From Psychrobacter immobilis (GTDB lineage Bacteria > Pseudomonadota > Gammaproteobacteria > Pseudomonadales > Moraxellaceae), in NCBI RefSeq assembly GCF_904846235.1, contig NZ_CAJGZN010000007.1, positions 1 through 64,000 on the forward strand: a stretch of 64,000 nt of DNA, written 5' to 3'. The translations under genes were made by a program, and so were the position numbers. Under the pieces are notes generated by a model, which ran no database searches, was not told where the DNA came from, and saw only the letters and a program-made list of their open reading frames with translations. Below, piece after piece: positions 1 through 7,770 of the stretch (the stretch's first letter is position 1; every line of letters begins with the position of its first letter).

Positions 1-393
1 ATTGGTACCCCTTGCATCGATAGCTATAACTGGCAAGGTAAAAAACGCACCAATGTTATTGGTGCCTTATATGAAAAAGCGTTATTTGCACTTGATTACT
101 TCGAAAAGAATATCAATGGCGACATATTCTACAACTGGTGCAAAAACACGCTAATACCAAGTCTTAAAATAAAATGCGTAATCGTCATGGATAACGCCAG
201 CTTTCATAAACGCGTTCAGAGATTACTCAACAGGCATGGTCATCGCTTGTTATTTCTACCGCCTTACAGCCCTGATTTAAACCCTATTGAAAAAAAATGG
301 GCACAGGCTAAGTTTCTACGACAAGGGTGGATGGAGAATAATTTACCTAAGCTGTTTCATGATATGGGTTGTACCAATTTTATTCTGGATTGA
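1..393 (+). CDS. IS630-family transposase, C-terminal part (partial)
   Basis: The reading frame is open from base 1, so the gene starts outside the window. The visible 130 residues are the C-terminal half of an IS630/Tc1-type DDE transposase (DDE_3 family). They contain the central catalytic Asp context (VIVMDNASFH) and the conserved PPYSPDLNPIE block carrying the final acidic residue. The C-terminus is nearly identical in protein sequence to the neighbouring broken copy. No internal stop or frameshift is seen, so this copy could be functional if its upstream part is intact. Confidence 0.85.
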   Translation: MGTPCIDSYNWQGKKRTNVIGALYEKALFALDYFEKNINGDIFYNWCKNTLIPSLKIKCVIVMDNASFHKRVQRLLNRHGHRLLFLPPYSPDLNPIEKKWAQAKFLRQGWMENNLPKLFHDMGCTNFILD

Positions 394-398
394 CTATA
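1..398 (+). mobile_element. IS630-family element, 3' part (copy 1, cut by window edge)
   Basis: Only the 3' part of the element lies in the window. It ends in a right terminal repeat at about 367-398, which overlaps the end of the transposase gene. That repeat is an imperfect inverted match to the left end of the next copy at 412-443; both terminate in TATAGTC-like ends. The two elements are separated by about 13 bases. The copies differ at many positions, so copy 2 is a relative and not a recent duplicate of copy 1. Confidence 0.75.
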
Positions 399-411
399 TT
401 AGATTAGTAGT

Positions 412-444
412 TATAGTCTAATCCAAATAAAACCGATACAACCC
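412..444 (+). repeat. IS630 left terminal inverted repeat
   Basis: This sequence pairs imperfectly with the reverse complement of 1288-1320 and also with the right end of copy 1 (367-398). It starts TATAGTC and contains AATAAAACCGATACAACC. It lies 31 bases upstream of the transposase start. Confidence 0.65.
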
Positions 445-474
445 TATTAACAATTGCATTTAATGAGATAAACG

Positions 475-1315
475 ATGACTTATTCAATAGACTATCGCAA
501 ACAGGTACTTTCTAGCATCACTGATGGTATGACCATACGAGAAGCTGCGCTATTTTATGGACTTAGCACCAGCACCATTCACAGCTGGCAGAAGAAATTA
601 GCGCCTAAAACAACCAGAAATAAAGCACCGACTAAAATACCTGATGACGCATTGATTGAAGACGTAAAAAGATACCCAGATGATTATAACTATGAAAGAG
701 CTCGTCGCTTGAACTGTAGTAAAACGGGCATCTTTAATGCTTTAAAGCGTCTTGGTATCAGTCAAAAAGACCTTGGAACATCCAAAAGCGTGTCCAATAA
801 AAAGAGCGGTATATAAGAATAAGCTTGATCATTTTAAGCAGCAAGGCTATCCCGTTGTCTATATGGATGAGAGTGGCTTTGAGGCTGAAACTATTCGTCC
901 TTATGGCTATGCACCGATAGGTAAACCTTGTATTGATAGCTACAATTGGTAAGCTAAAAAACGTACCAATGTCATCGGTGCTCTCTATGAAAAAATGCTA
1001 TTTGCGCTTGATTACTTTGAACACAATATTAACAGCAGCATATTCTACCACTGGTGCAAATACACGCTAATCCCAAGTCTTAAAACTAAATGCGTGATTG
1101 TCATGGATAACGCTCGGTTTCATAAAAGTAGACGCATTCAAAAACTACTCAACAGGCATGGCCATCGTATTTTATGGCTGCCGCCGTACAGCCCTGATCT
1201 GAACCCTATCGAGAAAAAATGGGCACAGGCTAAGTTTCTACGCCAAGGATGGATGGAGAATAATCTACCTAAACTGTTTCATGATATGGGCTGTATCGAT
1301 TTTATAAAGACTTAA
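475..1315 (+). pseudogene. IS630-family transposase, frameshifted and with a premature stop
   Basis: The N-terminal frame (475-816) encodes a helix-turn-helix domain (YRKQVLSSITDGMTIREAALFYGLS...). The DDE part continues in another frame from about 780: TLEHPKACPIKRAVYKNKLD, then YMDESGFEAE with the first catalytic Asp, then DNARFH and PPYSPDLNPIE. The frame changes at an A-run near 767-773 (CAAAAAG). A TAA at 950-952 replaces the CAA glutamine codon found at the same place in copy 1. Two lesions suggest decay. Programmed slippage on A-runs is known in some IS630 relatives, but the frame step here is +1 rather than the usual -1, and the TAA would still block expression. Confidence 0.8.
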
Positions 1316-1320
1316 CTATA
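1288..1320 (-). repeat. IS630 right terminal inverted repeat
   Basis: Reverse-complement partner of 412-444. It overlaps the last codons of the transposase reading frame, an arrangement also present in copy 1. Confidence 0.65.
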
Positions 1321-1420
1321 GTATCATAAAGTATTAAATAATTGGGAAACAGAAACATTGTTCACCAAAAAAATACGTTGTTCTCAATTTAATCCTAGCT
1401 GAAATTTTAAAGTAGGTAAT

Positions 1421-1451
1421 AAAAAACCGTATCTCGAAACCAAGATACGGT
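1421..1451 (-). terminator. Rho-independent terminator of the reductase gene at 1488-2774
   Basis: Perfect 9-bp stem: ACCGTATCT at 1426-1434 pairs with AGATACGGT at 1443-1451. Read on the minus strand it is followed by a T run. It lies 37 bases after the stop codon. Confidence 0.8.
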
Positions 1452-1487
1452 CATAAAAACATTGAGCCTTTGTTATCATTCAATAGA

Positions 1488-2774
1488 TTAACTATCAATC
1501 ACTTCAAAGCTAAGACCAGAATGCGCTTCTAAGCGAGTTATTAGCTTATCTCCCATCGCAGATGCTGGTGTCCAGAACCCACCGCCAACGTCCTCTTTGC
1601 TGATATCTTGTGCCAGACATAATGCCGCCTGCGAAATCATGCGAGAAGTACTGCCGTAACCAGGATCTCGATCACCTGTTACTTTAACGGTAATAGTGTC
1701 ATTTTTGGCCGTTTGTCCAAAATGACGAATATCAAAGTAGCCGTTCTCTTGCTCGTCTTTAGAAGGGCCTGAGCCAGCTTTTGGTAAGACGTGCTTGGAT
1801 AGTAACTCGCGACTTGGTTTAATCATCATCGCAGTGGCAAAGCCCAATAAACCTGCGCTCATGGCATAGCTAGACAGTTTTCCTTTGACGCCATCTTTCA
1901 TCCACATTGCTTCGTCATATTTGAAATTGCGACCGTACTCATAGCTGAGTAATTGGTTAGTACGATGGACGATACGCGTATTGATGGTGGCCATGACGAA
2001 AGGTGCTAACCAGCGCTTATGATTACTGTCATATACTGGTTTGCTAACATTATCCTGACGTACGTTTGGTGCATCACTATCATCGTTTAACAGGTATGGA
2101 TTGGCTACTTGTTTGCGACGTGCTTTGTCCTCACCAGCTTCTTCAAATATTGATGCCATCGATGCGATAGTACCGCCTGAGATACCACCTTTCGCTGCTT
2201 TGACACGCATATGGATGACATTACAGGTCTCGCCGAACTTCTCTTCTGCTTTAGCTTGGGTAAAGTACGCACCCAAATCTGACGGGATAGAGTCAAAACC
2301 ACAAGAGTTAACAATACGGGCACCACTTTGCTTGGCAGTGTCTTGGTACTTGTCCATCATATCTTTGATAAAAATGGCCTCACCAGTAAGATCGACATAA
2401 TCTGTACCGTTTTCAGCACAAGATTTAATCAGTGGCTCACCATATTTCAGATATGGGCCTACAGTAGAGATGATGACTTGAGTCTGTTTGGTCATCTTAT
2501 CAAGGCTAGCAGCATCGTTACTGTTAGCAATAATAATGTCTACCTTACTCTCAAGTTTTGCCTGCAACTTATTGAGCTTGTTTTCATCGCGACCTGCGAT
2601 TGCCCATGATACGTTTGAGCCATCTTCGTTCTTATTATTTGATAAAAAATTGGTTAAATAGTGGGCAGTGATCTGACCGACGAAGCTTGTCGCACCGTAT
2701 AGAACAACTGCATAAGGGCGTATGTCGCCGCTGGTTTTTTGTGTAGGGTTTTCAGTATCCGTATTGGTATCCAT
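1488..2774 (-). CDS. Saccharopine dehydrogenase-like NADP-binding protein (trans-acting enoyl reductase type)
   Basis: A 428-residue protein with an N-terminal Rossmann segment (AVVLYGATSFVGQITAHYL, about residues 23-41) followed by a second nucleotide-fold motif (VIISTVGPYLKYGEPLIKSC) and an NSCGFDSIPSDLGAY block. This pattern is typical of the saccharopine dehydrogenase-like family that includes mycobacterial trans-acting enoyl reductases. The length and motifs fit that group better than true lysine-pathway saccharopine dehydrogenases. The substrate is not known; reduction of a lipid-linked or acyl intermediate is an inference from the family. The start is preceded by AAGGA at suitable spacing. 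It appears to be transcribed alone and ends at a strong terminator. Confidence 0.8.
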   Translation of the reverse strand: MDTNTDTENPTQKTSGDIRPYAVVLYGATSFVGQITAHYLTNFLSNNKNEDGSNVSWAIAGRDENKLNKLQAKLESKVDIIIANSNDAASLDKMTKQTQVIISTVGPYLKYGEPLIKSCAENGTDYVDLTGEAIFIKDMMDKYQDTAKQSGARIVNSCGFDSIPSDLGAYFTQAKAEEKFGETCNVIHMRVKAAKGGISGGTIASMASIFEEAGEDKARRKQVANPYLLNDDSDAPNVRQDNVSKPVYDSNHKRWLAPFVMATINTRIVHRTNQLLSYEYGRNFKYDEAMWMKDGVKGKLSSYAMSAGLLGFATAMMIKPSRELLSKHVLPKAGSGPSKDEQENGYFDIRHFGQTAKNDTITVKVTGDRDPGYGSTSRMISQAALCLAQDISKEDVGGGFWTPASAMGDKLITRLEAHSGLSFEVIDS

Positions 2775-3276
2775 ATGTATTGTCCTTAATAGATTTGAGA
2801 ATAGGTGGATAGTAAACTATAAACCAAGTCGTTTGATTAGGTTAGGGGTTTGTGAGGTCGCTACAGTTTATAGTTTGCAGCCAACCTTCCATACAACATC
2901 ACATATAACGTGAGAAATTTAAAATAGTTCTGCCTGCAGTTAGAGGAATAGAGTTCAGTAAAAGAGCATCTAATAAAAGCACATTCAATTAAAAACTGCT
3001 TAGTTTAAGAACTGTCAGTTAAATAACGCTGCATTCAGAAATATAATTCTATTTTGAAAATATCATCTATTAAAGAAAAAGAGGTATGAGACATTAACAG
3101 TTACTACAAACTTTACATAACCTACCGATATTATTACTAAAATGAACGTTTTCTAGAGACGAACATTGCTAGTCTATAAGCGTAAACAGTAATACTTAGC
3201 ATTAGATAAAAACAAGTTAAATAGATGCTATATAAATTCTAATATCTGTTTTTTACCATTATTTGAGGAGAAGATT
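2775..3276. other. Intergenic region, 502 bases
   Basis: An A+T-rich gap between a minus-strand reductase gene and the small plus-strand DUF1328 gene. It must hold both promoters, but I see no convincing -35/-10 pair, RNA gene or coding sequence in it. Confidence 0.5.
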
Positions 3277-3432
3277 ATGTTTCGTTGGGCTATTATTTTT
3301 GCAGTAATCGCATTACTAGCGAGTTTCCTAGGTTTTGGCGGTGTCGCAGGACTGTCTGCTAATTTGGCATACATTTTCTTAGCAGTCGCTGTGATTTTGT
3401 TTATCGTTGCTTTTGTCAGTCGTAAGATGTAG
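3277..3432 (+). CDS. DUF1328 (YtjA/UPF0391) small membrane protein, 51 aa
   Basis: A short gene encoding a two-helix inner-membrane protein. It starts [20 protein letters not shown], continues with a [14 protein letters not shown] turn and ends with a second hydrophobic segment and the basic tail VSRKM. Length, the F-G-G-V-A-G motif and the two-helix layout match the DUF1328/YtjA family, whose biochemical role is unknown; members often behave as stress-responsive membrane proteins. A strong ribosome-binding site (GAGGAG, 3265-3270) lies 6 bases before the ATG, and a rho-independent terminator follows, so it is a complete monocistronic unit. Confidence 0.85.
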   Translation: MFRWAIIFAVIALLASFLGFGGVAGLSANLAYIFLAVAVILFIVAFVSRKM

Positions 3433-3463
3433 ACAAGGCTTATCGTTAGAAATACCTACTATA

Positions 3464-3494
3464 AAAAAGACCCTCAATTGAGGGTCTTTTTTTG
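3464..3494 (+). terminator. Rho-independent terminator after the DUF1328 gene
   Basis: The 20-base palindrome at 3468-3487 (AGACCCTCAA/TTGAGGGTCT) is followed by a T run. A-rich bases on the other side could let it also serve the minus-strand phhB gene. Confidence 0.9.
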
Positions 3495-3565
3495 TCTGCT
3501 TTAACTAGGGCAATCAATAGAGAACTCGGATAATCGGCATCAAGGCATACATTGTAAACTTGCTA

Positions 3566-3859
3566 CTATAACCGTTTGGGCTGAATAATATGCTCCATGC
3601 GCTTGGCTAAACGAATATCCAGACTAGATATACCGCCTGTATCGTGGTTGGTTAAACGAACCTCCACGATATTGTAGGTATTACGCCATTCTGGATGGTG
3701 CTCAAGCGCTTCAGCATGAAATGCCGCTTGATTCATAAAGCTCATAGCCTCGATAAAATCGCTGAAATGATATGTCTTGACGATGCTATTGCCGTCACGC
3801 TGCCAACCAGCAAGCTCTTCTAGCTGTAGATTGATTTGTTTGTCAGATAAACTACTCAT
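3566..3859 (-). CDS. phhB: Pterin-4a-carbinolamine dehydratase
   Basis: 97 residues, the normal family size. The signature [20 protein letters not shown], followed by [17 protein letters not shown], contains the paired active-site histidines and the HD-x-GG turn of PCD/DCoH proteins. The enzyme dehydrates 4a-hydroxytetrahydrobiopterin formed by phenylalanine hydroxylase and so recycles the pterin cofactor. No phenylalanine hydroxylase gene (phhA) lies in this window, so here phhB is separated from its usual partner. The start has an AAAGG ribosome-binding site. The identification is confident; its physiological partner is not shown by the context. Confidence 0.9.
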   Translation of the reverse strand: MSSLSDKQINLQLEELAGWQRDGNSIVKTYHFSDFIEAMSFMNQAAFHAEALEHHPEWRNTYNIVEVRLTNHDTGGISSLDIRLAKRMEHIIQPKRL

Positions 3860-4016
3860 ATTAATAACCTTTATTGTTATGTCGAATTGGTTTATTAAAA
3901 GTGGTGCTGGGGTATGTCTCCTATGCGAAATAAATATCTACATATTTTTCTGCTTCACCCGATATCACTTAATTAAGTCTAGTTAATAAATTAATTGAAT
4001 CTAGTTACTTAGCCAA

Positions 4017-4310
4017 TTAAATTAAATCTTGATACTCAGGATGTTTGCTAATGTATGACGCGACAAATGAGCATTGTGGTATCACTTTCTTGTCTTGCTC
4101 ACGCGCATAATTCAATGCGTGCTTAACGAGTGCTGAACCAACACCGCGTCCACCCAACTGCTGCGGTACGATAGTATGATCGTAGACCAACTTGTCAGCA
4201 CTTTCCTGATAGCTAATATAACCTGTCTGACCATCGATAGAGGTCTCAAAACGTTTTGCTGCTTGATTATGAACAATGTCTAGATTTGGTTTAGAGTTTT
4301 GGTTACTCAT
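4017..4310 (-). CDS. Small GNAT-type N-acetyltransferase (YjdJ-like)
   Basis: 97 residues. The segment HTIVPQQLGGRGVGSALVKHALNYAREQDKKVIPQCSF contains the acetyl-CoA pyrophosphate-binding motif (Q-x2-G-R-G-x-G, here LGGRGVGSAL) and the conserved KVIPQCSF strand of the short GCN5-related family that includes E. coli YjdJ. The reaction is transfer of acetyl from acetyl-CoA to an unknown acceptor. GGAG lies 8 bases before the ATG. The C-terminal SKHPEYQDLI ending is typical of these single-domain members. Confidence 0.85.
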   Translation of the reverse strand: MSNQNSKPNLDIVHNQAAKRFETSIDGQTGYISYQESADKLVYDHTIVPQQLGGRGVGSALVKHALNYAREQDKKVIPQCSFVASYISKHPEYQDLI

Positions 4311-4508
4311 TAATATACTCCATTTCTTATTATCAAATTTTTATTATGAACTAAATATTTATTCATTTAATAGTGCCAGTTTAGTATGTAGTTTTGACGC
4401 TCAATTATCTAGACTCTTACCGTAATGGTTGATAGGACGACTGTTAACGTCATCTATATCTTCCGTCCTACCTTATCATGGCCGTATCTAGTTGCAAATC
4501 TGAATATG

Positions 4509-5957
4509 TCACCATGCATAGGATATGGCTTTACGAACGACTGGAGGTAAAAAACGAGCGAGACCGCCAGTATTCTCTATCGCTAATTTGTCTTCTAAAT
4601 TGGCCGCTGACCTATCATCTTTATGAGTAGTACTATCTGCATTTTTCGTTGACTGCATATAGGCTTGCCATTCTTTTTCACTAGGTTTGCTAAAGTGATA
4701 AATACGTCCCAATACTTGCTTGAGTTGTGTGCCAAAGCGACCAGTGTTATAGCTTAAACCATACTTACGGGATATGGCTTGTACCTGCGGTGCAATCTTT
4801 GCATAGTGTCCAGCTGGCATATCAGGAAATATATGATGCTCAATTTGATGAGACAAGTTACCTGTCAAAAGATGGAACCATTTGCTGCCTTTGATATTGC
4901 TAGAGCCAAGGATTTGGCGTACATACCAGTCGCCTTTACTTTCATTGGCATCGAGATGGATATAGATATGCGCTTGCTCAGTGAAATGCCCGCAAAAAAT
5001 GACTGCCCACGTCCATAGATTTCGGACAGTGTTGGCAGTCATGTTGCCGCTCAGCGTACTAAAGGCGCTACGACGACCTAGCGCCATCGCTACCACAGAC
5101 GGCAGTGCGATATAGTCTTTGCCTATTTGTCGTCCAATTTTGGCAAATAACGCGCGAGACTTTTGCTGCATGATTTTGTGCAGATCAGGGGAGTCAGCGT
5201 ATTCATCTGCACTGATTTGGATGTCATGAAAGGCTACCGCCCATTCAAAGCCAAATGCCAGCACCGCGGTACTAAACATATTGTAGCGATCTTCTGGCGT
5301 CCAAGGCTGCTCATCAGTCACTCGAATCAAGTGATAGCCTACGTCATGATCACGGCCAACAATATTGGTAAAAGTATGATGTAGATAATTATGAGAGTGT
5401 TGCCATAATGGAGCAGGGCAGACAATATCCCAGTCAAACTTTTGACTATTAAGGTGCGGGTGTTGCATCCAGTCATATTGACCATGCATGACGTTATGAC
5501 CCAGCTCCATGTTGTTCAATATTTTGCTAAAGCTAAGTAAAGACGTACCTAGTAGCCAAGTAGCGACTAGACTGCGTTTCGATGGCATACGCCCAGCCGC
5601 TGCGAGTAAACCACGGGCGATAATTTCACTATATACCACGGTGGCATATATCCGCTGTATGTAGCGTGCATCCTTACTGCCTAGCGAGTCCATTACACCT
5701 TTATATAGCGCATTTAATTCTACTGCCAAGGCATCACTTTGAGGCTTTGATAAAGGGGCGTCAGTTACTGTTGGGTAGCGCGTCCGTGTTGATGTGTCTG
5801 GCTGACCGCTATTATTGATTGCTTCATCATTAAGCTGCGTATAAGGCGTTAGCGGCGTCAAAGGCAAAGGCGCGTTTTTTGCTAGCTTTGCATCGGATAG
5901 GGGCGTCAAGATAGGCACAGCAGATTGTGGCGTAGTAACGGGTGGTAGTAAGCGCAT
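4509..5957 (-). CDS. Membrane fatty-acid desaturase (acyl-CoA/acyl-lipid type)
   Basis: About 482 residues from the preferred ATG at 5957, which has AAGGAC 6 bases upstream; a GTG at 5996 would add 13 residues. The three histidine boxes of membrane di-iron desaturases are present: HNVMH, HSHNYLHH and the C-terminal QIEHH. The QxEHH form resembles bacterial DesA3-like and front-end-type desaturases. The protein would insert a double bond into a membrane-linked acyl chain and needs an electron donor. The next gene on the same strand (6116-7318) encodes a flavin/2Fe-2S reductase suited to that role. Regiospecificity cannot be told from sequence alone. The first 90 residues are a proline- and threonine-rich extension. 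Confidence 0.9.
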   Translation of the reverse strand: MRLLPPVTTPQSAVPILTPLSDAKLAKNAPLPLTPLTPYTQLNDEAINNSGQPDTSTRTRYPTVTDAPLSKPQSDALAVELNALYKGVMDSLGSKDARYIQRIYATVVYSEIIARGLLAAAGRMPSKRSLVATWLLGTSLLSFSKILNNMELGHNVMHGQYDWMQHPHLNSQKFDWDIVCPAPLWQHSHNYLHHTFTNIVGRDHDVGYHLIRVTDEQPWTPEDRYNMFSTAVLAFGFEWAVAFHDIQISADEYADSPDLHKIMQQKSRALFAKIGRQIGKDYIALPSVVAMALGRRSAFSTLSGNMTANTVRNLWTWAVIFCGHFTEQAHIYIHLDANESKGDWYVRQILGSSNIKGSKWFHLLTGNLSHQIEHHIFPDMPAGHYAKIAPQVQAISRKYGLSYNTGRFGTQLKQVLGRIYHFSKPSEKEWQAYMQSTKNADSTTHKDDRSAANLEDKLAIENTGGLARFLPPVVRKAISYAW

Positions 5958-6115
5958 AAATAAGTCCTTAACCGAAACGGCATGAATAAACAGCACTGCA
6001 TCCGGTTTGATAAGTCATCTGAGTTTTAGCCTATAAAGTAACGTTTGTCTTTCATTTCTCATAGGTTGTTTGGCATATGCTTTCTATTGAGCCGGTCGTT
6101 CTATTGAGCCAGTCA

Positions 6116-7318
6116 TTAAACATCGAGAACCACATCAGTCATGGCAATACTAATGCAAGTCTGAATAGACTCGTAACCATCACCGCTCACTTTCCCTGTC
6201 TGGACGTTTTTGACCACGCCACTGACTTTATTACAGCGGCACAAGTGGCAAATGCCTTGCCGACAACCATGTGCTAGCCGTACATCTGCATTCTCAGCAG
6301 CAGTCAGTATGGTCGTGTCACTGCTAAACTGTCGTTGCCGTGACCGCAAATAGACAGTGTGTTCTTCTACAGGTACTGTTCTATCAAATGTTTGATTGCT
6401 GCCATTATCAACATCCGCTAGGGCATTACCAAAGTTCTCTACTATGATGTTATCGCGCAGCTGTTTGTCTGTAGAGAAAGTTATCTCTGCGGCGGTTTTA
6501 TATAAGCCAGCTAATAACGCTGGTGAACCGTAAGCAAATATCTGCGTATCTGCTAGAGGTAAGTTTAGCGACAGCAGACTCTCTACACTTAAGTATCGTA
6601 CGCCAGCCAAATAGGTAGTCGGCTCTTCAGTATGGATTAGATGATAAATAAAGTCTGGGTATATATCGCTCAGCTGTTGCCATTGATGTTGTAGCTTGGA
6701 TGAAATAGTTCGACTGTAATGCAATAGCGTCACATGGTGCCCATTATTCAGGGCTTGAGTGATAAGTCCGAGCATAGGTGTGATACCGCTACCACCAGCG
6801 ATGAATAGTAAAGGAATAGGTTTGTCATTCTCTGATGTTTCCTGCCTTAGTATCGAGGTCTGTTCTAAAGTAAAATGACCCAGTGGCAAGCTTGTATCAA
6901 CGACGCTAGCCAGTGGCATTTGCTTGGTTAAATAGTCAGATACCAATCCTTGCGGTTTAATCGCGATAGTTACCGTATGGCGTTGGTCTGCCTTATGGCT
7001 CTCGGTATTATCGTCGAGCCACCAGAGGGGTTGATGCGCCAAACCTACTATCGAGTAGCTACGCTGGTGATAAACTCCATCGATACAAACGCGCAAATCG
7101 AGATATTGGCCGCCTTGCCAACCACCCATCATCTCAGAAGTCTGCTGTTTAAAGGCTCTATTGGTCTCAAAACGAAGTGCTATCAAATTATCACTTAATG
7201 TATAGCGTGCGATCAGGCGTAACTTAGGAGTCGTCAATGACCAAAACGGATGTAAGCGCGATCCGATAAAATCGACAAACGCACGTTGAATAATTTCAGG
7301 GCGATAGCCGTTGGCCAT
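6116..7318 (-). CDS. Ferredoxin-type NAD(P)H reductase, probable electron donor to the desaturase
   Basis: About 400 residues from ATG 7318, which has an AGG ribosome-binding site; an upstream ATG at 7366 lacks one. Domain order is an FAD-binding barrel (RSYSIVG flavin motif), an NAD-binding domain (PLLFIAGGSGITPMLGLI), and a C-terminal plant-type 2Fe-2S ferredoxin with HGCRQGICHLCRC plus a distal Cys (IQTCIS). This layout matches three-domain reductases such as mycobacterial Rv3230c, which passes electrons to desaturase DesA3. Position 119 bases or more upstream of the desaturase on the same strand supports the same role. That role is an inference from family and context, with good support. 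Confidence 0.88.
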   Translation of the reverse strand: MANGYRPEIIQRAFVDFIGSRLHPFWSLTTPKLRLIARYTLSDNLIALRFETNRAFKQQTSEMMGGWQGGQYLDLRVCIDGVYHQRSYSIVGLAHQPLWWLDDNTESHKADQRHTVTIAIKPQGLVSDYLTKQMPLASVVDTSLPLGHFTLEQTSILRQETSENDKPIPLLFIAGGSGITPMLGLITQALNNGHHVTLLHYSRTISSKLQHQWQQLSDIYPDFIYHLIHTEEPTTYLAGVRYLSVESLLSLNLPLADTQIFAYGSPALLAGLYKTAAEITFSTDKQLRDNIIVENFGNALADVDNGSNQTFDRTVPVEEHTVYLRSRQRQFSSDTTILTAAENADVRLAHGCRQGICHLCRCNKVSGVVKNVQTGKVSGDGYESIQTCISIAMTDVVLDV

Positions 7319-7366
7319 ATTATCAGTACCTGTATGATGGCTATGAAAGTGAATGATGTAACGCAT

Positions 7367-7770
7367 ACAAAGTCAGTTCATAATTCATTCTAATAATCGA
7401 AAATGAAATCGAGCCGATAGACCTTGTTAAGCCACACTAATATGCTAACGGCTATTGATTAAATTTGCGAAAGTTTTGATGCTATTTTTTGTGGTCTTTA
7501 TAAAACGCTAATGAATCAAAATGTTAAGTTAGTTCATTAAGATAAGACTCCTTGAGTTATTTTTTAAAGCGAGTTTTATAGCCAAAAGGCATAGCCTGCT
7601 GTCAAAACCTTATCAAAACAACTGGTAAAACAACCTGTCAGCTTGCAGGGTATGCGCCACAATGCGATAATGACCTATAATTTGTAACCCTGATTTTGAG
7701 GTACGGCACGCTTGGCATCATCGCTGAGTTGCATTTGCTGTTCTCTTCTATGCAGTCTATCGGAGTGTTA
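7367..7770. other. Intergenic region, about 400 bases
   Basis: Divergent region between the reductase gene (minus) and ettA (plus). A TTG-initiated extension of the ettA frame runs back to 7696 but lacks a ribosome-binding site. I see no further gene or clear regulatory motif. Confidence 0.5.

Larger units (their letters stand above)
412..1320 (+). mobile_element. IS630-family insertion sequence, about 0.9 kb, inactivated (copy 2)
   Basis: A complete but decayed element. The left end at 412-444 and the right end at 1288-1320 form imperfect terminal inverted repeats, about 25 of 33 positions matching by eye, both beginning TATAGT and sharing an inner CGATACA block. IS630 elements insert at TA and duplicate it, so the terminal TA dinucleotides at 412-413 and 1319-1320 may be the target duplication. 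The transposase inside carries a frameshift and a premature stop. Confidence 0.7.

Noticed and set aside
7696..7770. Upstream TTG extension of ettA
   Set aside because: It has no ribosome-binding site, whereas ATG 7771 has CGGAG and gives the standard EttA N-terminus.
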